Origin: Lanius collurio
Taxonomy: Eukaryota > Chordata > Aves > Passeriformes > Laniidae
Length of the DNA stretch: 64,000 nucleotides
Reading direction: 5' to 3'
Assembly (NCBI GenBank): GCA_020086605.1
Contig: JACBWW010000048.1
Coordinates: 5,813,425 to 5,877,424, forward strand
Shown here: positions 49,476 through 61,030 of the stretch, piece after piece
Numbering within the stretch: position 1 is the stretch's first letter
Layout of the letters: each line of letters opens with the position of its first letter
Program-made: the position numbers and the translations under genes
The notes under the pieces: generated by a model
Databases searched by the model: none
Seen by the model: only the letters and a program-made list of their open reading frames with translations
What the model was told of the DNA's origin: nothing

Positions 49476-50847
49476 ACCTCAGCAGAACATTTTTTTCCTT
49501 CTGTTTTTTTCCTCTGGAAATATTATCCTGCCTCCCCAAGGTTTAATGTTATTTTGCAGTTTCTACTCATATTTATGATATCTCTAAGCTCCTTAAATTT
49601 GCATCAAAGAGCTTTAAGGCTCAACCAATTTAACAGTATGTGATTTTATTTCCAGTTCTGCCTGAATAACAAGTTAACTAAAGCTACATCTAATAATGGT
49701 GGTGTTGTAGAACCTCAGTGGACACACTTTCATATCTATTTTATGCAACTCATTTTATCCTTTGCAAGTTTCAGACAATTTAAATACATATGTTGACAAC
49801 TCAAGGAAAAATTAATTTAATAAATTTAATTTTGTGAGGTATAGAATCAGAAATGTTACAAAATCCTCAATTAGTTTTTTTTTTTGTTTATCAACTGTCC
49901 TTAGTAAGAAGCTGATCTTTAACAAATATACCAAAAATAAGCATCAACATCACGGATCTTTGTTACTTAATTTGAATTAAGTTCAGAACATTATTGTACA
50001 TGGGCGGTATTTACTAAATTATATAAATTCTTAGATTGCACTTTTCACTGTTTTTTAATTAAAATAGTTTCTCTCACCATCCTTAGACTCATATGTATAG
50101 ATATAGAGTCATAGAGAGGCATATATAAGACTGATTTTCATCAAGTTCATTTTAGTTCTTGTCAAAAAATTGACAAGTTATTGTATTTGCCATGAAGTAC
50201 TCAAACAGTAGTGACAAACAATAATCAGTCATACTGGACTTCTATTAATATTCTGTGCTTAAGAAAAAAACAGTTTCTGAAGTGAAGCATTTGTTCAATG
50301 TTTCCATGTCATTCATTGGTATAATTAAAGTAATAAAGAAGAGTGAAAGTAAGAAGTTATATGAATAGGAACAACCAGACTTCTGTTCACATTTTTGTAA
50401 GAACCAGCTGGGAAAATAATTTTCCCTTTATAGGTATTGTTCAAATTTCCTTTCTGAGAAAAATCCATCTCTATTTCTAAAGAAATTGCTGAAAGCTGCA
50501 TTTAATTTGTCATTAAAATTTTTATTAAGAACTGTAAAAAAAAAAACAAATAACCAAACAAAAAATTAAGTCAAATTAGCATAACTCAAGGATCACAGTG
50601 GAATATCTCTTGACATATCTCAGAATACATTATTTTCTTTTGTAATTGTTAAAAAAAATATGGATTCTTGTGCTTTTTCTGTGGTTCAAGAACTGTAAAA
50701 GAAAGCTGAGGCAAGATTAAAAACTTAGGAAGCACAGCCTGAGTCAAGCTAAAATCTGTGGAATCCATTGACTGTTGGTCTGTAATAAAAAAACAAAAAC
50801 GAAACAAAAAAAAAGGCTTAAGAAGTAAACGATAAGCTACAAGAAAA
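49476..50847. other. AT-rich sequence, no gene recognised
   Basis: Nothing recognised. Two A-rich tracts occur at 50537-50563 and 50785-50815. Confidence 0.55.
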
Positions 50848-51128
50848 GAGGCTGAGAGAGCTGAGATTGTTCAGTCTGGAGAAGAGAAGGTTCTGGGGAG
50901 ACCTTATAGCAGCCTTCCAGAGAGGGGGCCAACAGGAAGAATGAGGAGGGGTGTTTTATAAGGGCAGGTAGTGATAGGGCAATAGGGAATGCCTTTTAAC
51001 TCAAGTAGGGTTGGGTTAGAACAGATATCAGGAAGAAAATCTTTACTGTGAAGTTAGTGTGACACTGGTACAGGTAGCCCAGAGAAGTTGTGGATGCCTC
51101 ATCTGTGGAAGTGTTCAAGGCCAGGTTG
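50848..51128 (+). mobile_element. CR1 LINE fragment lacking its 3' end
   Basis: Clear CR1 text: 'gagctgagattgttcagtct', 'gcccagagaagttgtggatg' and 'gtgttcaaggccaggttg'. The normal last 80-100 bases and the terminal repeat are absent. At 51129 the sequence changes directly into the end of an LTR. Confidence 0.92.
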
Positions 51129-51188
51129 TCACAGCAGCCACCCATGTAGCCCCTCCAGCTACTAAAATCTATACAAACCCAAGATACA
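51129..51188 (-). mobile_element. 60-bp terminal fragment of the same LTR family as 44406-45404
   Basis: The plus strand reads TCACAGCAGCCACCC, then 'gtagcccctccagctactaa', and ends in CAAACCCAAGATACA. This is the outer end that the LTR at 44406-45404 lacks, in the same orientation. It starts at the same TCACAG motif where the larger piece stops. Confidence 0.7.
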
Positions 51189-52199
51189 GGTTTTACAAGA
51201 CCAATTCATCCCATATACAGAGAGAACCAGCAATCCTATAAGGTAGTTTTGTGCATATTTTCTGTTCTCATTACATTCTTTTTGGGGGAGAAGATCCAAA
51301 TCTGGCTAATAGATCTTCAAATCCCTTTAACTGTATTTGCTGTTGATATGCCAAGTCCTTACTAATAGCATATCACACATTTAAAAATATTAGGCAATCT
51401 AATACCTCTTCTCATCAATCATTCTGGCCTTGGATGCATGTAGTCAGTTTTTCAAGAAGCTTTCACATTAAATCTCCTCACTCTAAAATTGCTTAGTCTC
51501 CTTGACATTTTAGATTCATTTTACAATGTCAGAAAATATTAGGAATGTACCATTTATGCAAGACACAGGAGATTCAGGGAGACTGTGAAGAACATGTAAC
51601 TATACTGGAGGAGAATCTGAAACCATATCAGAAATCTTCCTTCCAAGGGGGAAACTGGTGTAAGTATTAAATTTTCAAATGAAATCCTGAAGATGAGTGA
51701 GCCCATGATGCAGGTTGTGCTTATGCAGCTTACACTGTGCATACCACAGAGAAATGAGATTTATGTTGGAGAATGAGGTAATCAACAACAGAATTGACAA
51801 GTGCTATAGGCAGGTTCCTGCCCTTGTTATGTACGACACTGTAGGTGTCACTTTATGAGTTAACAACATTGCTCCTCTCTTTTAAAAAGAGAGAAGCCAG
51901 CAGTTTTGTCATGACCTCACCTGTGACAGAACAAGAGCTGATCAGGCAGAGAGAGGCAAATGTAACACTCTCTTGGGGTCAGATCATTGCTACATTCTCT
52001 CAGTCTGAGAAGGCAGGAAGGAGTCAGCTCTGTGGTGCTTGTGGCTTTCAAGGTTAATCCATTAAAATATTTTCTGTTCTGTGCAAGTTTTATATACAAT
52101 GTGAATTATGGGAAAAATACTGTAAATTCTCTGAAACAGGTGTCATGGGCTCAGATGGGCACAATAACAGGATGCTGACATTGTCGGGAGCATTTCTTA
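51189..52199. other. Unique sequence, no gene recognised
   Basis: Nothing recognised with confidence. A short 'ggttaatccattaaaatatt' patch near 52050 is AT-rich. The last 50 bases may belong to the LTR that follows. Confidence 0.5.
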
Positions 52200-52830
52200 T
52201 TGAAAGGTAAAGTATCAGAAATAAAGAGTAAAATCCTCTGTGCAGCAGTGATGAGAAAGGAGTGAGAAAACAGTAAAACAATCCTGTGAGCACCAAGGTG
52301 CATGAATAAGAAGTGGGAGGAGATGCTCCAGTTGCCAGAACAGAGATTTCTTTGAAGCCCACGAGCAGATATCCAGACTTCAGCCTGTAGAGGACCCCAA
52401 ACTGGAGCAGATGAATATGCCCTAAATCATATGACCTGTGGAGAACCACAAAGGACCAGGCTGTCCTGACAGGAACTGCGTCCATGTAGGGGGCTCAGGC
52501 TGGAGAACAGGAAGTGTCAGGGGGAAGGAATGGCAGAGTGTAGCTGTTATTAGGGAGAGGTAGAGGAGTAAGGAATGAAGGAATGACATTAAGCTTGGGA
52601 AAAGAGATAAAGTGGAAAGAGGGTGTTTTTATTTATTTTTTTTCTTTTTTTCTCATCATCCTACCATATTTTTAATTGACAACCATTAGAATTAATTTTG
52701 ATGGCAATTAGTAAGTGGATTTCCTCTCTTTACTTTTACATATGAGGAGGGAAGTTTTTTTCATCTTATTTTCTCCTCCTAGTCCTGTTGAAGAAAGAGT
52801 GAGAGAGAAGCTGGGTAGGCATCTATAAGA
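52200..52830 (+). mobile_element. Decayed avian ERV LTR (same family), sense orientation
   Basis: The plus strand has 'aaggagtgagaaaacagtaa', 'gggaggagatgctcc', 'gcctgtagaggaccccaaac' and 'ttctcatcatcctacca'. These are diverged forms of units seen, in reverse complement, in the LTR at 44406. Both termini are worn, so the limits are approximate. A 131-codon minus-strand ORF (52090-52485) is a shadow. Confidence 0.7.
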
Positions 52831-53152
52831 CAGCTAAAACATCAAAAACTATTGGTGAATATCTTCTGAATAAGAGAGGAAGCAGAGCACTCCTTTTTAA
52901 CTTTAAATATTTTCTCCTCAATTAACAGGTTCACAGTAAGGCACACTTTGATTCTTTTTGTGATTTTTTTTTTTTTTTTTTTTTTTTTGTTAACTGGTAC
53001 ATTCTCAATTAAATTTATACTTCTCTACATTCTCACATGAATCAATACAGTTTTCCTGACTGCACAAATATCATCTGGCCATACACCTTTCAAAAATTCA
53101 AAAATGAGGAAAGAATTCACTATACCAAGATAATTTATTGGATTATCTTCAG
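52831..53152. other. Spacer between two LTR copies, with a T tract
   Basis: Contains a run of 24 T around 52966-52989. Nothing else recognised. Confidence 0.6.
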
Positions 53153-53862
53153 TGTTGGGTATACTAGGTTTACATGGCAAGGTGTTGGTAGGAGTGGGCT
53201 GTCAGGGTTATTTCTGTGAGAAGGCAGTAGGAGCTTCCCCCATACCCAATAGTGCCAACTCCAGCCAGTTTCAAGACAGACATGCTGCTGGCCAAAGATA
53301 ACTCCATCAGCAACAGTGGCAACAAATTTAAGGGCCAAAAGTTACTGTATTGACAGCAGCATCAGCCAGAGATGAGTGAGAATATTTAACAGAAACAACT
53401 CCTGTCAGGACCTGTGGCCTTGTAGATAGAGGAACCCATGCTGGAGAAGGTTTGCTGACAGGACTTGTGACCCCATGAGGGACCCACACTAGAAAAGTCT
53501 GCTCCTGAAGGGCTGCAGTCTATAGAAGGGTTCCATACTAGAAGGGTTCATGGAGACCTGTGGCCCATGGGAAAAACTCACGTGGAAGAAGTTCATGGAG
53601 AGGTGTCTCCCACTAGAGGAATCTCATGCTGGAAAAGGGGGAAGAGTGTGAGGAGTCCCCTCTCTGAGGAAAGAGGGGCAGAGACATCGTGTGATGAACT
53701 GACTGCAACCTCCACTCCCTGTCTCCCTGAGATGTGGGGAGGAAGTGATTCAGAAGTGAAGCAAAGTCTGGGGTGGAGAGGAGTGGGGGAAATGTTTTAA
53801 GGTATTATCTTATTTCTCATTATCCTATTTTGATTTGAATGCTGATGAATTAATTCTTCCCC
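53153..53862 (+). mobile_element. Avian ERV LTR (same family), 3'-truncated
   Basis: Starts with TGTTGGGTATACTAGGTTTA and 'catggcaaggtgttggtagg'. It continues through the family's repeated units ('tgacaggacttgtgacccca', 'gggaagagtgtgaggagtcc') and 'tttctcattatcctattttg'. Similarity is lost after 'ttcttcccc' near 53862, so the 3' quarter is missing. ORF 53567-53800 is a shadow. Confidence 0.85.
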
Positions 53863-54003
53863 AAAAATTATGTCTCTAGTTATCAGATATAAACCTAAAA
53901 TCAGGAAAAGATTTGGATTAGTTCAGTAATGCAGCATTAAGAGGAAAGAAAACATATATAATTAAATTAATCTGAAAAGTTAGAAATTTAATTCATTTGA
54001 ACA
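53863..54003. other. Short AT-rich spacer
   Basis: Nothing recognised between the LTR and the antisense CR1. Confidence 0.5.
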
Positions 54004-54487
54004 TAGAATCGTAGAATGTTCTGGGGAGGAAAGGACCTTTAAATATTATCTAGTCCATTGTGCCCACCTTGGGCAGGAACACATGTCACTAGATCCAGTC
54101 CCTTAGATCTCTGTCCTGCCTGAGTTTGAACACTTCTAGACACTAGAACCTGTTCCAGTGTCTCATAGCCCTCTGAGTTAAAAAAATTCTTTTTTTTTGT
54201 CCAATCTGAACATACACTCTTTCAGGTTAAAACTGTTGTCCCTCGTCTTTTTGCTACAATATCTGGTAAAACGTCTCTCTACATCACTCTTAGAAGCCTC
54301 TTTCAAGTACTGAAAGTCCGCAACAAAGTGTCCTTGGAGTATTCTCTAGCATGACTAACCCCAACTCTTTCAGCCTTTCTTCACAGGAGTATTTCAGGCA
54401 ACTCAATATTTTCACGGGTCTCCTCAGAACCCTCTAAGAGATTTATGTGTCTCTTATACTGGAGGGTTGTGAACTGGAAGAAGAGCT
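54004..54487 (-). mobile_element. CR1 LINE, 5'-truncated, 3' end present
   Basis: Antisense CR1: begins 'catagaatcgtagaatgttc', then 'aggacctttaaatattatct', 'ttcagcctttcttcacagga' and 'tctcctcagaaccctctaag'. Diverged but complete at its 3' side. It ends near 'ggttgtgaactggaag'. Confidence 0.9.
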
Positions 54488-57055
54488 GGTGAGATCACAG
54501 GAGAAAATGAGAGAACAACAACAGCATGATAGTCATATTTTTAACTGCATCTTTCACAGTCTTTAAAAATCTTAGAAGAATATCCATAATTTTATTGCAA
54601 AACTAAGCTAATGGAAGTGTTAAAATATCTGGAAGTGAACAGCCATTCCTTTTCATACATTAGGAACGAGGAAGCAGATACTTCAGTGAAGATCAAATTC
54701 TGCAAGGCTATGATTGCCCTAAAAATGTGTGACATAAAAAAGCTTCTTATGAACTTGGGCTAATTTTACTTCAAGGCCTGAATCCTATGAGCTGAAACTT
54801 TCAAGTGAGTAACTGTGAAAAACACAAACTTGTGAAGGATGCAAACTTTCTATCTTTGGAATTGGCTTGTAGGGCGGACAAGACCACCGTAAGTTATGGC
54901 ATTGGTTGTGTCTTATCCTGAATATGCTGTATGACTACTTAGAAATGCACATTCCTGCACACACAGAGGTATTGTCAGTTCAACATCATGTGCTGCTGAA
55001 TGCTTCTGCTGAACTAGGTTCATCAAAGTTATGAATTCTGCTTTGATTGTAGGAAAATTCCTAAAGCAATAGCCTTTGATAACAATTTTCACAGAAGTTT
55101 GCCTGCTGAAAAGCAAGGGCAGAGTTTATCTAAATGTTAGACCTTTTGTTTTAAAGTCACATGTTTTCATTGACATAACTTAAATTCTTTATTATATGTA
55201 AACACAAGTTAATACATTAATAATTTGGTTTATTTTTAAAAGAAACATTGCTTAGAAAAAGTGTTCAAATCCCTAATACAAATTAGTTTGTTTTTCCTGA
55301 AATTGTGTCTGATGCAGACAAATCTTGATTTAATTATGATGACAACTTGAAATCTACACAGAATAAACTGAATTTCCCTAACATCATTACTAAGAGATAC
55401 TACACAGAAAGTTTGAACAAGCTAATATGAGCATGCATATGTGAGAGAAAAATGAACGGCACACTCTTCATTACAGAGTCCTTGGAGAGCCCTTGATCTG
55501 TCAAATTACTGACATGATACTCTGTTACTGCTTCATTGGAGCCCCGATGCCCTGTCATGTCAATATACACAAGGGAGATGAATTTCACAAATACATCTGG
55601 GCAGATACAGAAATAGAGCACTGAGAACAGAACTGATGACAGATTGCCAGTAAAACGTTTTTCCATTAAGAAATAGCACTTTTATTTATTTTCTTTTCTG
55701 ATTATCTAACAGGTACCAGGGACAAAGATACTGAAGATTTCTTAAGTTCCTTTCCCAAAATGCTCATGTAGCATCCTAGCAGGACCTTGTAGATTATATC
55801 CAGATGTGACCTAGTATGTCTTCTAGTTTAGGAACAGTAGATGTCATTGTCCTGGACTCGGAACCTCTGAACTTTACAGGGTGAAAAGAAAGAGAAGCAG
55901 GTCATTTTTGAAAACTCTGAAATGTCAGTTCACTTTTCTACAGAGCAAATTTAGAAATTCTGCTTAACCTGGTCCTATTAAAAAAAAGTTGGTATTAATC
56001 CAAAATTTTATGTATGTGTATTCATTTGTATATTTATGCAAATATACAGCAATGCTCAAATGCATCAATATTCTTCAGAATTTCCTATAAAAGGGACTCT
56101 CACAGTTGTGACTGATAAACAATAAGATTTGAAGAAATTATAATGAAGCCATGTAAATGTAAAGGCAAAAAAGAACTACATCGAAATAATGTCAACCTAA
56201 TATGACCAAAACTGAAAAAAAAAAAAAAAACAACAAAAAAACCACCACAAAAAAACCAGCTCTAAGGATAGGATACCTCCCCTGTTTATTTCAGGTACTT
56301 TTCTTCAAAGTACTTCTAGTCTGCTCCCATAGACTAAATGCCTAGTAGTGTCTAGGATGTAAAGAATACTCCTTGAAAGTTATTTTCTACTTTAGCTTTG
56401 TACAGTTACTGAACTTCACTACAACTGAGGTGATCAGATATTCACATCAAAAAACATTGTGATAAGCTTATTCATATACAAGCTTTTACTACCTATGTAC
56501 TCTTCTTTTACACTCTAGGAGCCACTGAAATTACTGAAATTGAATGCTGTGGGGTGAAGTTTCTAAATGATACAGAGAAAGCAATTCATTGAGTTTCATA
56601 GATGTGACAGATAGATTTCTGTCAAATCCAGAGAGAATCAGTGATAGATCCCAGATCAAAAATGTACATCCATATGGTCTAGCCAAAACTCTGGCAGCAG
56701 AGAGTGGAACCGAATAAACAGCCATGAATATCCCCATCTAAGATAAGGAACATTAGCTAGAAAATATCAACCCACTAGATGAGCCTAGCCCACCACAACA
56801 CTAGTTCTTGATATAGATTGTGTAATGTGTATAATTGAGCTATGCTCTCAGTGAATTTCAGTCACGGTGATCTGAAATCATTCAGAAGACATGATAGCAT
56901 TGGGGCTGCTCTGAGTTATCCACTCTGAGAGTACACATGTGAAGACACTTGAAGAAGAAAGTTTGCTTACCTCTAAATGCTGCCCTGTGTGAATTTATAT
57001 TGACATGTAGACTTGCATTCCATCAGACCTTGCTCTTTTTCTCACTCTCTTTCAG
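54488..57055. other. Unique sequence, no gene recognised
   Basis: Nothing recognised. An A-rich run lies at 56215-56255. The last 30 bases form a strong pyrimidine tract leading into the candidate exon. Confidence 0.5.
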
Positions 57056-57170
57056 CTTTGACTTTGCTGCAAGAAGAACACTGATGGATGTGTTCCATTC
57101 TACAGGCTTCAAAGTGAGCGAGATGTGTAAGGAACAGGATCAGAGGCTGGGGTCCATCATTTATAAATAA
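57056..57170 (+). other. Candidate exon with strong acceptor site
   Basis: A long pyrimidine tract ending in TTTCAG (57050-57055) is a very good 3' splice site. After it the sequence is unusually GC-balanced and open, reading SFDFAARRTLMDVFHSTGFK and then a charged stretch, to a TAA at 57168-57170 that lies inside an AATAAA signal (57166-57171). It could be a terminal coding exon or a non-coding RNA exon. Alternatively, GTGAGC at 57114 is a plausible donor and would make a 58-base internal exon. I do not recognise the protein, and a chance match is possible. Confidence 0.25.
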
Positions 57171-58535
57171 AGGATTCTTTGCTTACACAGTAAAGTAAGA
57201 CTTATTGACTCTTAGAGGCTGGAACAGTTAACTACATGTCTCAAAAAACATGTTTCTTGTAAGCAGCCCTTCTTTTCAGATTTCAAAGCTTCCAGTGCCA
57301 TTTCTGAGAATGACTATATATTTCTAAACCTAAATTTAAAAATGGCTATTTAAACAAACCAAAAATAATAAAAACCTCACACCTGTTTAAAATTCTTTTA
57401 CACTATCGACATTTCCAATATCAGTAGTGTGTAGATATGGATTTAGAAACCACTATGATGGGCATGTTTAGAAGTCTGATAAACAGGGTAAGGCTTAAGC
57501 ATCAAAACAAAACTTTATTGGACTCAAATTCATTAACGGATACTACTATTGTATAATTCAACCCATTATCATACATTATCAGTCATTATCACTGTGTGTT
57601 ATAAAAAGCAATCACTCTTTAATAATCATAGTATACATTAGCTGTTAATCCACAGTACCACCAGCTTGATATTGCATTGCTATTATTGATTGGTACAACT
57701 CTTAATGGCTTCAGTTACTGACATTGAGGTGGAGAGGCTCAAGAGCCCCTCAAGGGGCAACCTCAAGAAGAAGAGACTTCTTTAATTCCCCCCTGTTCTT
57801 AATTCTGGCTCTTAAGTCCTTCAGGTTTCCAGAAAGTACAATTTCTCTTCTCTATGCCTGGGCTACTTGTTGCACAAAGTTTGAGGGATAAGGTGGGAAT
57901 TATTCTCTACAGCCAGGTGTCTTAGGTGTCTTATCCTCTTCCTTGGTGGTTTTTGTTTATTTTTTCATTAGTTTGGTTAGGTTTCTTGTTTTGGTTTTGT
58001 TTTTTTGTTTTGTTTTGTTGGGTTTTTGTTTGTTTGTTTGTTTGTTTTGGTTTTGTTTCTTTTGTTTTTTCTTTTTTCCCCTTACATAGCTGCTGCTCCT
58101 TTCCTTAAAGCAAAAGGACTTTTCTCATTGCTTGAGTGTGAGTTTCCTCAATGACCACCGTTGAACTCTATGGTTTTGAGGTCTCTGCTTTTGAGCTGTG
58201 TAATATTTTCCAAATTTCTTCCATTATCCCACTCTTAAAGTGTACATCATGACAAGAGACACATGGTACCAAGATCACACACCAATTCCCATAACAAAAT
58301 AATCACAGCTGGCCAGGACAGGGCCTTGCAGTCAGCCTAAGGCACATTCAGAGAAAGGCCTGTGGACATTATTAACAATAGCAATCCTATTTTAGTAATC
58401 CTATTTTTTTTTATGGGTGCAACTGATAAAGAAAAAGCTTCTCCATTTCCTATTATACTAGCACACTTTTCTGGAATTAAAACAAAGTAATTTATGATAT
58501 GCTAAATAGGTTTCTATTGTTATGAGTGTTAGAGA
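57171..58535. other. Unique sequence with a T/G-rich tract
   Basis: At about 57946-58080 a GTTTTG/GTTTG low-complexity tract gives a Phe/Val/Leu/Trp-rich ORF that is not a gene. A small GCCCC-TCAA-GGGGC hairpin lies near 57748-57761. On the minus strand an AATAAA-GTTTTG stretch occurs near 57510. Nothing else recognised. Confidence 0.5.
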
Positions 58536-58540
58536 CCTCT
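58536..58540. repeat. Target-site duplication CCTCT, left copy
   Basis: CCTCT directly before the TG of the LTR. The same five bases follow the terminal CA at 59474-59478. Confidence 0.8.
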
Positions 58541-59473
58541 TGTTTTAGTTTGAAAAGACAGATGTCTGTTAAGGAAGACAGGAGCCTCCCTTGAAGTGAA
58601 GGATGCAACCCCCTTCTCTCTGAATTATTATAATTTTGAAATTAAGGGGCTTTCAGGCAAAGATATAAAGAATAGGAATAACAGTTCTTTACTAAAATAC
58701 AGATATATAAACAGGCAAACAAACAACAATAACTATAGTGGTGACAACAAACAGAAGCACAAACCCAGTGCAGCCTCTCTCGGCTGTCAGGCCCTTTCCC
58801 CTTTGGTGCAGTTCCAGTCACAGCCGGCAGGGGCGCTGGCGGCTCCCGGTGAGCAGGGCGGGTGCGATGGTTCTCCCGCGGCTGCAGGGGGCGCTCCGGA
58901 GCGAGCTCGGGGAGCACGGAGCAATGGCGGATTAGATCTCGGGAAAAAGGGATGGAAGAAAGGTTTCACAAACCTCCCTGGGCAGCTGATCCTGGGGTCT
59001 GTCTGGGCTCTCCTGTCCAGGCAGGCTGGGGCCACAGTAGGAGCACCAATTCCGGGTGGCAGGCGAGATGTATCGAGCTGCGGAGCTGTGGTAGGAAATC
59101 CCCGGAGGTCTCGGCAGGCAGGACAGGCAGGGCTGCAGAGCAGCGAAGGCTGAGGCAGCAGGGCCTGCAGCTCAGCTCCCAGTGAGGCAGGAAAGGACAG
59201 GTTTGGGATCCCGGGGTTTCTTCCAGCAGAGAGGAAAAAACGGCAGGAAAACCCGCAGTGCTGACGAGAGAGTCTCCCCCGTCTCCACACCAAGTCTCCG
59301 AGTGCTCAGCACACCCCAGGTGAGGACCGTAGCCCCAGATGGGCCCCTCCCCTCTGTGGCCAGTTCTTTTGTTTCCCCCCCCCCGAGTACCCAGTCATTT
59401 GTTGACATGGTAACATAGTATGGGAGAAAATTCCTCGAGAGGAAATAAAAACAAAAACTCCCAAACCCAAACA
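58541..59473. mobile_element. GC-rich solo LTR (933 bp) of an avian endogenous retrovirus
   Basis: The segment starts TGTTTTAGTTTG, ends CCCAAACA and is flanked by perfect CCTCT repeats, so it is a complete solo LTR left by recombination between two LTRs. It is by far the most GC- and CpG-rich part of the window (for example around 58815-58920). The minus strand has AGTAAA, a variant poly-A signal, about 150 bases from its TAAAACA end, so the sense strand is probably minus. A plus-strand AATAAA near 59443 leaves this open. ORFs of up to 185 codons on both strands are composition artefacts. Confidence 0.85.
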
Positions 59474-59478
59474 CCTCT
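59474..59478. repeat. Target-site duplication CCTCT, right copy
   Basis: Matches 58536-58540. The base before it is the final A of the LTR, so a six-base ACCTCT repeat is also readable. Five bases fits TG...CA ends. Confidence 0.8.
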
Positions 59479-60362
59479 GCTGTGTTTAGTCTCTGTAAAT
59501 AAGTTGTATTTCAGTCCCTGGTACATCATTCATATATTCCATTACATCTTTCTTGGTATTACATCTACATTTTCACTCTTATTCAATGTTTGAACACAGC
59601 TCAAACTTTTAGTTGTAGAAAGTATTCCTGACTATATTTTGTAAATGAGAGCACAGAGAATATAAGAAAGTAATACAGTATAAGGCATACATAATTCCAC
59701 ACTTTATGTGTTTTATGTAGTATACATGAGTGATTGTTGGAGTTATAGCCTAAGAGATTTAATGCAAGTCAGGCAAGAATACTTCGAAAAGCCAGGAATA
59801 GAATTTAAATATTCTCAGTTTGCAATGTCTCTTTCCACAAAAGTGTTCTAGTCAATATTCTGTGTAAATATTAGTAATATTATATGTATTAATGTTTTCC
59901 GATACCTGTCATCATACTTCCTATCAGTTATGTGACATCATCTTCCTGTAATGGACAGACAAACAGTTATTAGTGTTTTTCATTTTGTGGTAGCTGTAAT
60001 TCCCATCCGGTTGTTTCTTTTCTCTTCAAGATTTTTGCATAAATGTGATACAATCTCAATATTAGGTATTTCATAATTATGAAAAGCAGTGAGATTTTCA
60101 TTTTCAAAAAAGCCTCAAAGAAATGAACAAAAAAACAAGCGACCACAAAAACACCATAACCAACCCTCCCTACTACCCCCATAATATTTTGCATGGTAAA
60201 GTTCTTCAAAATGGGTTAGGGACTGCTTTTAATCTCATTCTGTGTAAATACTTAATCTATAATCTTAAGGAGGCTATACCACACTTTCAGTGAGATGGTG
60301 TTATTTAGACTACAGAAGAGCTATTCAGGTTGTATGATCTTTGAACTGCAGGTTTTCAGGTC

Positions 60363-60394
60363 AAGTACAAGTACAAGTACAAATACAAATACAG
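60363..60394. repeat. AAGTAC/AAATAC hexamer repeat
   Basis: About five hexamer units, the first three AAGTAC and the last two AAATAC. Confidence 0.9.
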
Positions 60395-60994
60395 CCCTAA
60401 TTATTTTATTTTAACCATATCTCCCTGGTTTTTTTTTTTTCCCTGTGGCCTCTTCCAGTATTCCATTTCTTCAGTCTTGATACATCACTCATGCAAGGTA
60501 TCATAAGATCAGTTTCCAAGGCTAGCATCTGCTTGTTTTCCATTATTTTGTCCTTGTAAAGGGTCATTCATTAGATTTCCTCTTCTGTAAATCATTATGC
60601 AGTAAGGAGATAATTTGCTATACTAAGTTCTATCTTTAGTATAGGACTTTCATTTCCTGCAATAATATCCACATGTAATGCTGAATAAAGATTTGGGAAC
60701 TTCATGGTTTGTAGATTTGTTGCAATCTAAAAGATGTAGAAGAAAATTTAAATATTTTCTGAAGTTTTCAAAGGGATAAAATAAAATTTAATCTCGAAAA
60801 ATCATCAGTTACGTTAGAAAGCATAAATAAAACCAAATTATTACATTAAATAAATGTGAAATTAAAGATCATATTATGGTCTAGATAAAATTGAGAAATA
60901 TCTGTCAAAATTCTATTTATACTAGGGATTATTGTTTCAATAAAATGAAATTAATTTTGTGAGACAAAACAAGCTCTGCCATGCTGTTAATTGG

Positions 60995-61030
60995 AATTAA
61001 AGAAACCCAAATAATTAAAGAAACCCAAAT
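60995..61030. repeat. Perfect 18-bp tandem duplication
   Basis: Two identical adjacent copies of AATTAAAGAAACCCAAAT, followed by a partial third start (AATTA). Confidence 0.95.

Noticed and set aside
52200..53862. The two plus-oriented LTRs as the ends of one provirus
   Set aside because: Only about 320 bases separate them, no primer site or gag lies between, and they are diverged and truncated differently.
58596..59293. ORFs of 168-185 codons on both strands
   Set aside because: They lie in the GC-rich solo LTR, overlap each other on opposite strands and show no domain. High GC content lowers stop-codon frequency.
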